NCBI RefSeq assembly: GCF_025822245.1
Contig: NZ_JACKTL010000038.1
Span: 62,001-126,000, forward strand
Source of the DNA: Mycolicibacterium hodleri
Lineage (GTDB): Bacteria; Actinomycetota; Actinomycetes; Mycobacteriales; Mycobacteriaceae
Direction: 5' to 3'
Length of the DNA: 64,000 nt
Below the pieces are notes generated by a model, which searched no databases, was not told the origin of the DNA, and saw only the letters and a list, made by a program, of their open reading frames with translations. Within the stretch, counting starts at the first letter, position 1; each line of letters starts with the position of its first letter. A program made the position numbers and the translations under genes. Below are positions 39,104 through 48,949 of this stretch, one piece after another.

Positions 39104-42100
39104 GTGCACCAGCCCACCGTTCTCCTGCTGTCCACGTCGGATACCGACCTGATGACGGCTCGCGCCAGCGGTGCGCGATACCGGTGGATGAATCCCAGCC
39201 GCCTCGTCGACGGTGAACTCGACTCGCTCCTCGAGGGCGTCGACGTCGCCGTCGTGCGGATCCTTGGCGGCTACCGCAGCTGGCAGGACGGCATCGACAC
39301 CGTGGTGGCCACGGGCATTCCCACGGTCGTGATCAGTGGCGAGCAGTCCCCGGACGCCGACCTGATGAGCCATTCCACGGTGCCCGCGGGCGTCGCACTG
39401 CAGACCCACGTCTATTTGGCCCAGGGTGGCGTCGCCAATCTCGAACAGCTGCACGCCTTCCTCAGCGACACGCTGCTGATGACGGGTTTCGGCTTCTCGC
39501 CGCCGGAGGCGACCCCGACGTGGGGCGTGCTGGAGTGCCCCGCGGGCCACGCGGCCTCCAACGACGGCCCTCGCGTGGCGGTCCTCTTCTACCGCGCCCA
39601 ACATCTGGCGGGCAATTCGGCCTACGTCGGCGCGCTGTGCCACGCGATCGACGCCGCAGGCGGCCAACCCGTCCCGATCTACGCCGCGTCGCTGCGGACG
39701 CCGGAACCCGCCCTGCTCGAACTGCTCGGCACCGTCGACGCCCTGGTGACCACCGTGCTGGCCGCCGGTGGTGCCGTTCCCGCGACGGTGACCGCCGGTG
39801 GGGCCGACGACACCTGGGACGTGGCCCATCTCGCGGCGCTGAACATCCCGATCCTGCAGGGGCTGTGCCTGACCAGTTCGCGTAAGCAGTGGACTGACAA
39901 CGACGACGGTATGAGCCCGCTCGACGTCGCGACCCAGGTGGCGGTGCCGGAATTCGACGGCCGCATCATCACGGTTCCGTTCTCGTTCAAGGAGATCGAC
40001 GACGAGGGGCTGATCTCGTATGTCGCCGACCCGGAGCGCTGCGCCCGGGTCGCCGGTCTCGCGGTGCGCCAAGCCAGGCTCCGGCGCATCGCGCCTGCGG
40101 ACAAGCGGGTGGCGCTGGTGTTCTCCGCCTACCCGACCAAGCACGCGCGCATCGGCAACGCGGTGGGACTCGACACCCCGGCCAGCGCCGTCGGACTGCT
40201 CCAGGCGATGCGCGACGCCGGCTTCCGCATCGGGGAGGTGCCCGGCGTCGACGCGAACGACGGGGACGCGCTCATCCACGCCCTGATCGAACGCGGCGGG
40301 CAGGACCCCGACTGGCTGACCGAAGAACAGTTGGCCCGCAACCCGATCAGGGTGTCGGCCAAGGACTACCGCGCCTGGTTCGCCACGCTGCCGAGCGGCC
40401 TCGCCGACGCCGTCGTCGAACACTGGGGACCGCCGCCCGGCGACCTGTTCGTCGACCGCACCCACGATCCCGAGGGCGAAATCGTCATCGCCGCAATGCA
40501 ATCCGACAACATCGTGATCATGGTGCAGCCGCCTCGCGGGTTCGGCGCCAACCCGGTGGCGATCTACCACGATCCCGACCTGCCGCCCAGTCACCACTAC
40601 CTGGCCGCCTACCGGTGGCTCGACGCGGAGTTCGACAACGGATTTCGGGCCGACGCCGTCGTCCACCTCGGCAAGCACGGCAACCTGGAGTGGTTGCCCG
40701 GCAAGACACTTGGCATGTCGTCGACGTGTGGTACCGACGCCGCGCTCGGCAATCTTCCGCTGATCTACCCGTTCCTGGTCAACGATCCGGGGGAGGGCAC
40801 CCAGGCCAAGCGCCGGGCCCACGCCGTGCTGGTCGACCACCTCATTCCGCCGATGGCGCGGGCGGAGAGCTACGGCGACATCGCCCGGCTCGAGCAACTG
40901 CTCGACGAACACTCCAACATCGCCACGCTCGATCCCGGCAAGCTCCCCGCCATCCGGCAGCAGATCTGGACGCTGATGCGGGCGGCGAAGATGGACCACG
41001 ACCTGGGTCTCGAGGATCGTCCCGACGAGGACGTCTTCGACGACATGCTGCTGCACGTCGACGGCTGGCTGTGTGAGATCAAGGACGTCCAGATCCGCGA
41101 CGGGCTGCACATTCTCGGTCAGGCCCCCGTCGGGGAGGCCGAAGTGGATCTGGTGCTGGCCATCCTGCGCGCGCGGCAACTCTTCGGCGGCGAACACACC
41201 GTGCCGGGCCTTCGGCAGGCGCTGGGTCTGGCCGAGGACGGCACCGACGTCAGAGGGGCGGTCGACGCCGCGGAGGAACACGCGCGGGCGCTCGTCGCCG
41301 CCTTGGCCGAGGCCGACTGGGACGTCGCCGCGGTCGACCGGATCGCCGAGAACCCGGAGGTGGCCAGCGTGCTGCGCTTCGCGGCCACCGAGGTGGTGCC
41401 GAGGCTGCGCCAGACCAACGGCGAGATCAGTCAGATCCTGCACGCCCTCGACGGCGGCTTCATCCCGGCGGGCCCGTCGGGTTCGCCCCTGCGCGGCCTT
41501 GTCAACGTGCTGCCCACGGGCCGCAACTTCTACTCGGTGGACCCCAAGGCCGTGCCGTCCCGGCTGGCCTGGGAAACCGGTGTGGCGCTTGCGGATTCGC
41601 TGCTGGAGCGTTACCATGCCGACCACGGCGAGTGGCCCAGCTCGGTCGGCCTGTCGGTGTGGGGCACCTCGGCGATGCGCACCTCTGGCGACGACATCGC
41701 CGAAGTCCTCGCCCTGATCGGCGTGCAGCCGATCTGGGACGACGCGTCCCGCCGGGTCGTCGACCTGGAGCCGATCGGCCTGGCCGAGCTCGGGCGGCCC
41801 CGCGTCGACGTGACCGTCCGGATCTCGGGCTTCTTCCGCGACGCCTTCCCCCACGTCGTGACCATGATCGACGACGCCGTCAGCATGGTCGCCGAGCTGA
41901 ACGAGACCGACGAGCAGAACTACGTGAGGGCCCACGCGAGGGTCGACTTCGCCGAGCACGGCGACCGTCGTCGCTCGACGACGCGGATCTTCGGGTCTAA
42001 GCCGGGGACCTACGGGGCGGGTCTGCTCCAGCTCATCGACAGCAAGAACTGGCGCGACGACGCCGACCTCGCGGAGGTCTACACCGCGTGGGGCGGCTTC

Positions 42101-42697
42101 GCGTACGGCCGCGGTCTCGACGGCGCCGCCGCCAGTGACGACATGAACCGGCAGTACCGCCGGATTGCGGTCGCGGCGAAGAACATCGACACCCGCGAGC
42201 ACGACATCGCCGACTCCGACGACTACTTCCAGTACCACGGCGGGATGGTCGCGACCGTGCGCGCGCTGACGGGCAAGGACCCCGAGGCCTACATCGGGGA
42301 CAACACCCGGCCCGAGGCCGTGCGCACCCGCACGTTGAACGAGGAGACCACCCGGGTGTTCCGGGCGCGGGTGGTCAACCCTCGCTGGATCTCGGCCATG
42401 CGCAGGCACGGCTACAAGGGCGCCTTCGAGATGGCCGCCACCGTCGACTACCTGTTCGGTTATGACGCGACGGCGGGCGTGATGGCCGACTGGATGTACG
42501 AGCGGCTGGCGGGGGAGTACGTGCTCGACGACGAGAACCGCAAGTTCATGAACGAGTCCAACCCGTGGGCGCTGCACGGCATGGCCGAGCGGCTGCTCGA
42601 GGCCGCGGGGCGCGGCATGTGGGCCCAGCCCGAGTCGGCCACCCTCGACGGACTGCGCCAGGTGCTGCTCGAGACCGAAGGCGACCTGGAGGGCTGA
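39104..42697 (+). CDS. cobN: Aerobic cobaltochelatase large subunit CobN
   Basis: 1197 residues, the ~130-kDa subunit that binds hydrogenobyrinic acid a,c-diamide and inserts cobalt with ATP hydrolysis by CobS/CobT-type partners (not in this window). Family signatures include LKHGN-type motif HLGKHGNLEWLPGKTLGMS, VFSAYPTKHARIGNAVGLDTPAS, and VSGFFRD-type RISGFFRDAFPHVV with FGSKPGTYGAG. GTG 39104 begins MHQPTVLLLSTSDTDL. A hexamer TACGAA lies 6 nt before it, weakly fitting a leaderless start; otherwise it is read with the small membrane peptide. Its last-gene position next to F420/PPOX proteins mirrors Rv2062c-Rv2061c. Confidence 0.95.
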   Translation: MHQPTVLLLSTSDTDLMTARASGARYRWMNPSRLVDGELDSLLEGVDVAVVRILGGYRSWQDGIDTVVATGIPTVVISGEQSPDADLMSHSTVPAGVALQTHVYLAQGGVANLEQLHAFLSDTLLMTGFGFSPPEATPTWGVLECPAGHAASNDGPRVAVLFYRAQHLAGNSAYVGALCHAIDAAGGQPVPIYAASLRTPEPALLELLGTVDALVTTVLAAGGAVPATVTAGGADDTWDVAHLAALNIPILQGLCLTSSRKQWTDNDDGMSPLDVATQVAVPEFDGRIITVPFSFKEIDDEGLISYVADPERCARVAGLAVRQARLRRIAPADKRVALVFSAYPTKHARIGNAVGLDTPASAVGLLQAMRDAGFRIGEVPGVDANDGDALIHALIERGGQDPDWLTEEQLARNPIRVSAKDYRAWFATLPSGLADAVVEHWGPPPGDLFVDRTHDPEGEIVIAAMQSDNIVIMVQPPRGFGANPVAIYHDPDLPPSHHYLAAYRWLDAEFDNGFRADAVVHLGKHGNLEWLPGKTLGMSSTCGTDAALGNLPLIYPFLVNDPGEGTQAKRRAHAVLVDHLIPPMARAESYGDIARLEQLLDEHSNIATLDPGKLPAIRQQIWTLMRAAKMDHDLGLEDRPDEDVFDDMLLHVDGWLCEIKDVQIRDGLHILGQAPVGEAEVDLVLAILRARQLFGGEHTVPGLRQALGLAEDGTDVRGAVDAAEEHARALVAALAEADWDVAAVDRIAENPEVASVLRFAATEVVPRLRQTNGEISQILHALDGGFIPAGPSGSPLRGLVNVLPTGRNFYSVDPKAVPSRLAWETGVALADSLLERYHADHGEWPSSVGLSVWGTSAMRTSGDDIAEVLALIGVQPIWDDASRRVVDLEPIGLAELGRPRVDVTVRISGFFRDAFPHVVTMIDDAVSMVAELNETDEQNYVRAHARVDFAEHGDRRRSTTRIFGSKPGTYGAGLLQLIDSKNWRDDADLAEVYTAWGGFAYGRGLDGAAASDDMNRQYRRIAVAAKNIDTREHDIADSDDYFQYHGGMVATVRALTGKDPEAYIGDNTRPEAVRTRTLNEETTRVFRARVVNPRWISAMRRHGYKGAFEMAATVDYLFGYDATAGVMADWMYERLAGEYVLDDENRKFMNESNPWALHGMAERLLEAAGRGMWAQPESATLDGLRQVLLETEGDLEG

Positions 42698-42704
42698 GCC
42701 CCAT

Positions 42705-42710
42705 TAGATT
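42705..42710 (+). promoter_or_regulatory. -10 hexamer TAGATT for leaderless PPOX gene
   Basis: TAGATT is followed by 6 nt and ATG 42717, with no Shine-Dalgarno. It gives the tandem PPOX pair a promoter independent of cobN. Confidence 0.4.
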
Positions 42711-42716
42711 GGCGGT

Positions 42717-43094
42717 ATGCCCACGTTCGCCGAGGTCGCGAAGTCCGAATACGTGTTGTTGACGACGTTCACCAAGGACGGCCGGCCCAAGCCGACCGCC
42801 ATCTGGGTGGCCCCCGACGGCAACCGCGTGGTCGCCATCACCCAGGAGAAGTCCTGGAAGGTCAAGCGCATCCGCAACACGCCGCGGGTGACCGTCGCCG
42901 AGTGCGACCGCGGCGGCAAACCGACGGGCGAGGCCGTCGAGGCGGTCGCGGTGATCCTGGACAAGTCCGAAACCCAGGCCGTGTACGACGCGATCGGCAC
43001 GCGCTACGGCATCGTGGGCAAGCTGTTCAACGTCTTCAGCAAGCTCAAGGGCGGCATGAAGAACAACGTCGGCATCGAGCTCAAGGCGGCCTGA
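42717..43094 (+). CDS. PPOX-class F420-dependent split-barrel protein (copy 1)
   Basis: 125 residues of the FDOR-B type split barrel: LLTTFTKDGRPKPTAIWVAPDG, KVKRIRNTPRVTVAECDRGG, and a C-terminal helix. It resembles Rv2061c. It probably binds F420 or FMN and reduces an unidentified substrate. The next gene encodes a paralogue with a nearly identical first 40 residues. ATG 42717 follows a leaderless-type hexamer. It is separated from copy 2 by 5 bp. Confidence 0.8.
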   Translation: MPTFAEVAKSEYVLLTTFTKDGRPKPTAIWVAPDGNRVVAITQEKSWKVKRIRNTPRVTVAECDRGGKPTGEAVEAVAVILDKSETQAVYDAIGTRYGIVGKLFNVFSKLKGGMKNNVGIELKAA

Positions 43095-43099
43095 ACCGG

Positions 43100-43501
43100 A
43101 TGCCCAGCTTCGAGGACGTCTACCGCGAGAAGTACCTGTTGCTGACGACGTTCACCAAGGACGGCCGCCCCAAGCCGACGCCGATCTGGGGCGTCCCCGA
43201 CGGCGACAAGCTGGTGATCAGCACCGACAAGGGGTCGTGGAAGACCAAGCGCATCAACAACACTCCCCGCGTCACGATCCAAAAGTGCGGAGTCCTCGGC
43301 AAGGTCAAGGGCGAACCGGTCGAGGCCGTCGCGCGGATGCTGCCCGAATCCGAGACCCGGCGGGTGTTCGACCTGGCCACCAAGCGGTTTTGGTACCACG
43401 CCTGGTGGTGGATCCCCCAGGCGATCTTCCGCGGTGGCGTCGACGAGGTGCACGCCGCGATCGAGATTCGCGCGGCCGACTCGCCCGCGGCAACGGGCTA
43501 G
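43100..43501 (+). CDS. PPOX-class F420-dependent split-barrel protein (copy 2)
   Basis: 133 residues: LLTTFTKDGRPKPTPIWGVPDG, KTKRINNTPRVTIQKCGVLG, then a distinct aromatic C-terminal segment (FWYHAWWWIPQAIF) absent from copy 1. It shares long stretches with copy 1 at protein and DNA level, pointing to tandem duplication followed by divergence of the C-terminal half. Cofactor is presumably F420. ATG 43100 lies 5 bp after the first gene's stop. The aromatic patch may indicate a different substrate pocket or membrane contact. Confidence 0.8.
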   Translation: MPSFEDVYREKYLLLTTFTKDGRPKPTPIWGVPDGDKLVISTDKGSWKTKRINNTPRVTIQKCGVLGKVKGEPVEAVARMLPESETRRVFDLATKRFWYHAWWWIPQAIFRGGVDEVHAAIEIRAADSPAATG

Positions 43502-43534
43502 GAACCCCGGCGCCGCCCCGAACGTTGTCACGGC

Positions 43535-44017
43535 ATGGCTATGCGGCTCTTTCTGGTCTACGTCCTCGTCGAACTGGCGGTCGTGGTCGCCCTGGTGTCC
43601 ACGATCGGGTTCGGGTGGACGTTGCTCCTGGTGATCGGCACCTTCGCACTGGGTCTCGTCCTGGCCGGATCGCAGGCGAAGCGCCAAATCCAGCGGCTGC
43701 GGACGGGCCTGGCCACCCCAGAGGGCGCGGTGTCCGACGGCGCGCTGGTGGCCCTCGGCGGCGTGCTGACCGTCGTGCCCGGCCTCGTCACCTCGGTGCT
43801 GGGTCTGCTGCTCCTGCTGCCGCCCACCCGCGCGGCCGCCCGCCCGTTGGTGGCGGCCGTCGCCGCCCGTAGCCTCGGTCGAATGCCAGTCATCGTCACC
43901 ACCACCGGCGGCGCGCCGTTCCGCACCACCCGTCGCACCGAATACGTCGACGGCGAGGTGGTCGACGTGACCGACGTGGAGCAGGCGCGTCTGCCCAAGC
44001 ACCCCGACGTCGCTTGA
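43535..44017 (+). CDS. FxsA family membrane protein
   Basis: 160 residues. Two hydrophobic hairpins (~5-50 and ~72-100) with the FxsA pattern FLVYVLVELAVVVALVSTIG and GALVALGGVLTVVPGLVTSVLGLLLL-like region, then a soluble tail. E. coli FxsA suppresses F exclusion of phage T7 when overproduced; normal function is unknown. Corresponds to Rv2053c. ATG 43535 (MAMRLF); the stop overlaps the TTG start of the amidohydrolase gene by 4 nt. Confidence 0.85.
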   Translation: MAMRLFLVYVLVELAVVVALVSTIGFGWTLLLVIGTFALGLVLAGSQAKRQIQRLRTGLATPEGAVSDGALVALGGVLTVVPGLVTSVLGLLLLLPPTRAAARPLVAAVAARSLGRMPVIVTTTGGAPFRTTRRTEYVDGEVVDVTDVEQARLPKHPDVA

Positions 44018-45627
44018 CGACGCTGCTGCTCGGCGGCCGCGTCTACAGCGCGGCCATGCCGGACGCGACGGCGGTCGCGATCAGCGACGGACCAGACGGC
44101 GTCGTGGCGTGGCTGGGTACCGACGACGTCGGTCGCAAGCAGTTTCCCGACGCCCGCGTGGTCGACCTCGACGGCGGCTTCGTCACGCCCGCGTTCGTCG
44201 ACGGTCACGTCCACGTCACCGCCACCGGGCTCGCGGTGGTCGGCCTGGACCTCCGCGCCGCGACCTCACGGGAGGATGTGCTGCGGCTCGTCGGCGAGTA
44301 CGCCCGCCGCCATCCCGAGGGGCTCGTCTGGGGTCACGGCTGGGACGAGTCGGGGTGGCCGGAACCGACCCCGCCCACGACCGCCGACCTCGACGCCCTC
44401 CTCGGCAACCGGCCCGCCTACCTGGCGCGCGTGGACGTGCACTCCGCGGCGGCGTCGACGGCGCTTCGGGCCAGCGTTCCCGGGGTGGATGCGGCGGCGG
44501 GCCACCACGACCAGCTGCCGCTGACCGCGCACGCCCACCACCTGGTACGCGCCGCGGCCCGAGCCGCGCTGACCTCCGACCAGCGGCGCGAGGCCCGCGT
44601 CGCCGCGCTCGATCTGGCGGCCCGCTCCGGCGTCGCCGCGGTGCACGAATGCGCGGGACCCGACATCGGGGGCGTCGACGACTGGCGCGAGCTTCGTGCG
44701 TTGGCGCACGGCGTCGAGGTCGTCGGCTACTGGGGCGAGGCGGTCGCGTCGGCCGCCCGGGCCCGAGAACTGGTGGACGACCTCGGAGTCCGCGGGTTGG
44801 CCGGTGACCTGTTCGTCGACGGTGCGCTCGGGTCCCGCACGGCGTGGCTGGCCGAGGACTACGCCGACGCGCCGGGGTGCGTCGGCAACGCCTACCTCGA
44901 CGGTGCCGCCGTCGAGGCGCACCTGGACGCGTGCACCGAGGCAAGGATCACCGCGGGCTTCCACGTCATCGGCGACGCCGCGGTCACCACGGTGGTGGAC
45001 GCGCTGGCGCGCGTGGTGGCCAGGCACGGCGCCCCCGCGGTCGCCCGGTGCGGACACCGCCTCGAGCACCTCGAGATGGTGTCCGAGGCGCAGGCTGCCC
45101 GGCTCGGCAGCTGGGGCATCATCGCCAGCGTGCAACCGAACTTCGACGCGCTGTGGGGCGGTCCCAACGGTATGTACGCCCAGCGGTTGGGGCCGCAGCG
45201 GGCCGATCGGCTCAACCCACTGGCGCTGTTAGCATCCCAAGGCGTGCCCCTCGCCTTCGGTTCCGATACGCCGGTCACCGGCATGAACCCGTGGGAAACG
45301 GTGCGAGCCGCGACGGCGCACCACACCGCGGGCAGCGCGTTGTCGGCCCGGGCCGCGTTCGCTGCCGCCACCCGCGGGGCGTGGCGCGCTGGTGGGGTCC
45401 GCGACGGCGTGGCAGGCACGCTGGCTCCCGGAGCGCCCGCCACCTACGCCGTGTGGGACGTGCCCGGCGGCCCCGGGGCCCTCGAGGTGGCCGCGCCCGC
45501 CGACACCGCCGCGCGATGGTCCACCGACCCGCGGTCGCGGATCCCCGCCCTGCCGCGGCTCGCTCCGGATGCGCCCCTGCCGACCTGTCGTCAGACGGTG
45601 CACCGGGGTGTCACCATCCATGGCTGA
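44014..45627 (+). CDS. Amidohydrolase family protein (YtcJ-like)
   Basis: 537 residues of the amidohydrolase_3 TIM-barrel type. Metal-binding motif is [11 protein letters not shown] near residue 60; further metal-site residues lie in [19 protein letters not shown] and [13 protein letters not shown]. Such enzymes hydrolyse N-acyl or cyclic amides; substrate unknown. TTG 44014 overlaps the fxsA stop (TTGA), and the 3' end overlaps lnt by 8 nt, so fxsA-amidohydrolase-lnt-ppm1 form one transcription unit. Confidence 0.85.
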   Translation: MTTLLLGGRVYSAAMPDATAVAISDGPDGVVAWLGTDDVGRKQFPDARVVDLDGGFVTPAFVDGHVHVTATGLAVVGLDLRAATSREDVLRLVGEYARRHPEGLVWGHGWDESGWPEPTPPTTADLDALLGNRPAYLARVDVHSAAASTALRASVPGVDAAAGHHDQLPLTAHAHHLVRAAARAALTSDQRREARVAALDLAARSGVAAVHECAGPDIGGVDDWRELRALAHGVEVVGYWGEAVASAARARELVDDLGVRGLAGDLFVDGALGSRTAWLAEDYADAPGCVGNAYLDGAAVEAHLDACTEARITAGFHVIGDAAVTTVVDALARVVARHGAPAVARCGHRLEHLEMVSEAQAARLGSWGIIASVQPNFDALWGGPNGMYAQRLGPQRADRLNPLALLASQGVPLAFGSDTPVTGMNPWETVRAATAHHTAGSALSARAAFAAATRGAWRAGGVRDGVAGTLAPGAPATYAVWDVPGGPGALEVAAPADTAARWSTDPRSRIPALPRLAPDAPLPTCRQTVHRGVTIHG

Positions 45628-47278
45628 GCGTCCGTCCGTGGCGCGGCTGCGGGCCGCCCTCGGACCGCGCGTGCTGCGCATCGCCGCGGCCGTCGCGGCC
45701 GGAATCCTGGTGTGCACGAGCTTCCCGCCGTTCGGCTGGTGGTTCTCGAGTTTCGTCGCGTTCGGTCTCCTCGCGTGGGTGCTGACCCATCCCGCCACCA
45801 CGAAGGCCGGCGGCTTCGGCTACGGCTTCCTGTTCGGGTTGGCGTTCTACGTGCCCCTGTTGCCGTGGATCAGTGGGTTCGTCGGGGCCATGCCGTGGTT
45901 GGCGCTGGCGGCGATGGAGGCGCTGTTCCCCGCAGTCTTCGGACTTCTGGCCGTGGTGGTGCGGCGGTTGCCCGGCTGGCCGGTGTGGTTCGCCTGCCTG
46001 TGGGTGCTTGGCGAGTGGCTGAAGTCGACCGTGCCGTTCGGCGGATTTCCGTGGGGGGTCGTCGGCTACGCCCAGGACGACGGCCCGCTGCTCGTCGTCG
46101 CCCACTTCGGCGGCGTGCCGCTGGTGTCCTTCGCCGTCGCCCTGGTCGGGTTCGGCCTGGGCGCCATCGCCCTGGAGGCGGCGCGCTGGTGGCGCACCGA
46201 CCACCACACCGGACACGTGGACGTGCCCGCGATCCTGGTGCCCGGTGCAAGCGTGGCACTGGTCCTGGTCGTCGTCGCCCTCGGCACGCCGTACGTACGG
46301 CAGTCCGGCGTGGGTGCGGGGGACGACCCCACCACGACCGTCGCGGCCGTACAGGGCAACGTCCCGCGTCTGGGCCTCGACTTCAACGCGCAGCGCCGCG
46401 CGGTGCTCGACAACCACGTTCAAGAGACGCTGCGCCTCGCCGAGGACGTTCGTGCCGGTCGCGCCCAACAGCCCGCCGTGGTCGTGTGGCCGGAGAATTC
46501 GTCGGACATCGATCCGATCGTCAACCAGGACGCCGCCGACCAGATCGGGATCGCCGCCGACGCCATCGGCGCGCCCATCCTCGTCGGGGCCGTCGTCGCG
46601 GCACCGGGTTACACCCCGGAGGATCCGCAGGCGACCAACACGGTGATCGTCTGGGACCAGGCCACCGGACCCGGCGAGCGCCACGACAAGAAGATCGTGC
46701 AGCCGTTCGGCGAGTACCTGCCGTGGCGGAGCTTCTTCCGGAAGCTGTCGTCGTTCGCCGACCGGGCCGGGTACTTCGTGCCCGGGGACGGCAACGGCGT
46801 CGTCCACGCGGCAGGCGTGCCGATCGGCGTGACGACGTGCTGGGAGGTGATCTTCGACCGCGCCGCCCGAGAGTCCGTGCTCAACGGGGCGCAGTTCCTC
46901 GCCGTACCCACCAACAACGCGACGTTCGACGAGTCGATGAGCGCCCAGCTGCTCTCCTTCGCACGGCTGCGGGCCGTCGAGCACGACCGCTTCGTCGTCG
47001 TGGCGGGGACCGTGGGCATCAGCGCCGTCATCGGACCCGACGGGCAGGAGCTGGACCGCACCCAGTTCTTCCAGCCCGCCTATCTCGACTCCCAAATCCG
47101 ACTCAAGACCAGCCTGACGCCGGCCACGCGCTGGGGCCCCGAAATCCAGGCTGCGATCGTGATTGCCGGTGTTGCGGGCCTTGCCTGGGCGATGCTGCAC
47201 AATGGACCGCTGGCGGATAAGTTCGAGCGGCGCCGTAAGAAGGCGCCGGCCGCGGAGAAGTCCAAGACGAAGGAGTGA
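45620..47278 (+). CDS. lnt: Apolipoprotein N-acyltransferase Lnt
   Basis: 552 residues: about six N-terminal TM helices, a nitrilase-like periplasmic domain (~235-510), and a last TM helix with a Lys-rich tail ([19 protein letters not shown]). The catalytic triad is visible as Glu292 (WPENSS), Lys357 ([10 protein letters not shown]) and Cys407 (TTCWEV). It adds the third acyl chain to lipoproteins such as LppK and SsuA-type proteins. In M. tuberculosis this domain is fused to Ppm1; here the chains are separate. ATG 45620 is inside the preceding gene's end. Confidence 0.94.
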   Translation: MAERPSVARLRAALGPRVLRIAAAVAAGILVCTSFPPFGWWFSSFVAFGLLAWVLTHPATTKAGGFGYGFLFGLAFYVPLLPWISGFVGAMPWLALAAMEALFPAVFGLLAVVVRRLPGWPVWFACLWVLGEWLKSTVPFGGFPWGVVGYAQDDGPLLVVAHFGGVPLVSFAVALVGFGLGAIALEAARWWRTDHHTGHVDVPAILVPGASVALVLVVVALGTPYVRQSGVGAGDDPTTTVAAVQGNVPRLGLDFNAQRRAVLDNHVQETLRLAEDVRAGRAQQPAVVVWPENSSDIDPIVNQDAADQIGIAADAIGAPILVGAVVAAPGYTPEDPQATNTVIVWDQATGPGERHDKKIVQPFGEYLPWRSFFRKLSSFADRAGYFVPGDGNGVVHAAGVPIGVTTCWEVIFDRAARESVLNGAQFLAVPTNNATFDESMSAQLLSFARLRAVEHDRFVVVAGTVGISAVIGPDGQELDRTQFFQPAYLDSQIRLKTSLTPATRWGPEIQAAIVIAGVAGLAWAMLHNGPLADKFERRRKKAPAAEKSKTKE

Positions 47279-47279
47279 C

Positions 47280-47306
47280 ATGACCGACGAGCGGGTGCGC
47301 GCATGA
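47280..47306 (+). other. Eight-codon mini-ORF bridging lnt and ppm1
   Basis: ATG 47280 begins 1 nt after the lnt stop and encodes MTDERVRA, ending at TGA 47304-47306, which overlaps the ppm1 ATG as ATGA. It may serve only to pass ribosomes from lnt to ppm1 by termination-reinitiation. The peptide itself is unlikely to be functional. Confidence 0.35.
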
Positions 47307-48064
47307 TGCCGGGTGGCGACCGCCCCAGTCAGCGCACGCTGGTCATCATTCCGACCTACAACGAGCGCGACAATCTGCCGTTGATCGTCGGGCGGGTGCA
47401 CGCTGCCCGGCCGGACGTACACGTCCTGGTGGTCGACGACGGCAGTCCCGACGGCACCGGCGAGCTGGCCGACGAGCTGTCCCTGGCCGACCCGGACCGG
47501 GTCCACGTGATGCACCGCACCGCCAAGGCCGGCCTCGGTGCGGCGTACCTGGCGGGCTTCGCCTGGGGCCTCGGCAGGGCCTACTCCGTCCTGGTGGAGA
47601 TGGACGCCGACGGTTCGCACGCGCCCGAGGAACTGCATCGTCTGCTCGACGCGGTCGACGCGGGCGCCGACCTGGCCATCGGCTCGCGCTACGTCGACGG
47701 TGGCACGGTACGCAACTGGCCGCGGCGACGAATGGTGTTGTCGCGCACGGCCAACGGCTATTCCCGCTTGTCCCTGGGGGTGGACGTCAACGACATCACC
47801 GCCGGCTACCGGGCGTACCGCCGCGAAGTCCTCGAGAAGATCGACCTCGCGGCCGTCGACTCCAAGGGGTACTGCTTCCAGGTCGACCTCACCTGGCGCA
47901 CCATCAGTGCGGGCTTCGTCGTCAAGGAAGTGCCCATCACGTTCACCGAACGCGAACTGGGCAAGTCGAAGATGAGCGGCTCGAACATCCGCGAGGCGAT
48001 CTTCAAGATCGCCGAGTGGGGCATCCGCGGGCGCTTGGATCGCGCCCGCGGCGTCGTCCGCTAG
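47303..48064 (+). CDS. ppm1: Polyprenol monophosphomannose synthase Ppm1
   Basis: 253 residues, GT2-family glycosyltransferase of the dolichol-phosphate mannose synthase type. [39 protein letters not shown] (DxD) and [16 protein letters not shown] are characteristic. It transfers mannose from GDP-Man to polyprenyl phosphate for lipoarabinomannan and protein mannosylation. There is no C-terminal TM, consistent with membrane recruitment through Lnt. ATG 47303 is followed by a second ATG (47306). Stop overlaps that of rbpA. Confidence 0.94.
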   Translation: MMPGGDRPSQRTLVIIPTYNERDNLPLIVGRVHAARPDVHVLVVDDGSPDGTGELADELSLADPDRVHVMHRTAKAGLGAAYLAGFAWGLGRAYSVLVEMDADGSHAPEELHRLLDAVDAGADLAIGSRYVDGGTVRNWPRRRMVLSRTANGYSRLSLGVDVNDITAGYRAYRREVLEKIDLAAVDSKGYCFQVDLTWRTISAGFVVKEVPITFTERELGKSKMSGSNIREAIFKIAEWGIRGRLDRARGVVR

Positions 48065-48405
48065 CTGCTGGCTCCGCGGCGGCGGGTCTTGATGATGTCC
48101 AACCGCTCCTTGAGCAACTCGTCGAGTTCCTCGACCGAGCGACGCTCCAGCAGCATGTCCCAGTGGGTGCGCGGAGGCTTCACCTTCTTGGGCTCCGGCA
48201 CGTCACCGTCGATCAGCGTGCCCTCCAGGCCGTTGCGGCAGGGCCACGTGCCAGGGATCTCCGCCTCGTCGGCGAACGGGACCTCGAACTCCTCGCCGTT
48301 GTCGGTCCGGTAGCGCGCCATCTGCCTCGGCGCCAAGTCGTGGTTGCGGTCGGTCTCGTAGCTCACGGCTCCGAGTCGACTACCCCTCAAGACGCGATCA
48401 GCCAT
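48061..48405 (-). CDS. rbpA: RNA polymerase-binding protein RbpA
   Basis: 114 residues. N-terminal tail ([21 protein letters not shown]), core domain ([24 protein letters not shown]), basic linker ([13 protein letters not shown]) and the C-terminal sigma-interaction domain ([18 protein letters not shown]). RbpA binds the group 1/2 sigma factors and stabilises open promoter complexes; it is essential in mycobacteria. ATG 48405 gives MADRVLRG and has a GAGGAG-type ribosome-binding site; the open frame runs 3 codons further upstream. Convergent with ppm1. Confidence 0.95.
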   Translation of the reverse strand: MADRVLRGSRLGAVSYETDRNHDLAPRQMARYRTDNGEEFEVPFADEAEIPGTWPCRNGLEGTLIDGDVPEPKKVKPPRTHWDMLLERRSVEELDELLKERLDIIKTRRRGASS

Positions 48406-48513
48406 TGTCACCACTCCTCATCGACAAACGTTCCGCGGGTAACAACGCTGCCGTATGGCATGAAGTTCCCGACGCGACTGTCCATGATACCGGGATCAAC
48501 CGGGTGAGCCGTT

Positions 48514-48519
48514 TACAGT
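48514..48519 (+). promoter_or_regulatory. -10 hexamer TACAGT before the 48528 gene
   Basis: TACAGT ends 8 nt before GTG 48528 with no Shine-Dalgarno, which supports that start over the upstream in-frame GTG at 48504. Confidence 0.35.
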
Positions 48520-48527
48520 CGAGTGCC

Positions 48528-48869
48528 GTGGCACCAGAGACCCGACGGCGACCCCGAGTTCAACCGTGCCGGTGGTGTGGACGCGAGGTTCCGGACGCCG
48601 GAATGGGCCGGCGCAGGCAGTACTGCCGGCAGTCGTGCCGGCAGCGCGCCTACGAGCAGCGCGCCATGGTCAAGGGCACCTCGCTTGCCCCAGACGCGGT
48701 GGTGCTGTCCGCCGACGAGGCCGCGCAGCTCTCCGATCGCGTCTATCAGGTCAGGTGCGCCGCCGAGGACATGGCCACGGCCATCGAGGAAGGCGCCAAC
48801 GGTTCGGAGCTCCGGGAGCTGTGCGACGCACTGATGCGTGCCGCGAAGGCGGCCGACGGCTGGCGATGA
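48528..48869 (+). CDS. Hypothetical protein with four-cysteine zinc-binding motif
   Basis: 113 residues. The N-terminal half carries a basic treble-clef-like motif: PCRWCGREVP followed by GRRRQYCRQSCRQRAYEQR, i.e. C-x2-C-x(16-18)-C-x3-C, typical of small zinc-stabilised nucleic-acid-binding modules. The C-terminal half (~55-113) is helical and acidic (LSADEAAQLSDRVYQVRCAAEDM). GTG 48528 is preferred; GTG 48504 would add eight residues. Function unknown. It is a single gene between rbpA (divergent) and a regulator. Confidence 0.65.
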   Translation: MAPETRRRPRVQPCRWCGREVPDAGMGRRRQYCRQSCRQRAYEQRAMVKGTSLAPDAVVLSADEAAQLSDRVYQVRCAAEDMATAIEEGANGSELRELCDALMRAAKAADGWR

Positions 48870-48910
48870 TGCCTGGTAAGACGCCCCGGACACACGAGTT
48901 TCGCGGCGAC

Positions 48911-48938
48911 TGAACCATTTCGCGACCTCGCCCGTCGT
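48911..48938 (+). promoter_or_regulatory. Predicted ECF sigma promoter TGAACC-N16-CGTCGT
   Basis: TGAACC at 48911-48916 and CGTCGT at 48933-48938 are separated by 16 nt. This fits mycobacterial SigL/SigE-like promoters (TGAACC-N16-CGTNTC type). Transcription would begin near 48945, about 40 nt before the winged-helix gene, the nearest gene before an ECF sigma gene. Autoregulation by that sigma factor is the natural reading, but it is inference. Confidence 0.45.
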
Positions 48939-48949
48939 TCCTCCTGACA

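Noticed and set aside
39035..42577. 1180-codon open frame antisense to cobN
   Set aside because: Shadow frame produced by high GC and codon bias; composition is His/Arg/Gly/Val-rich without domains, and CobN on the plus strand is unambiguous.
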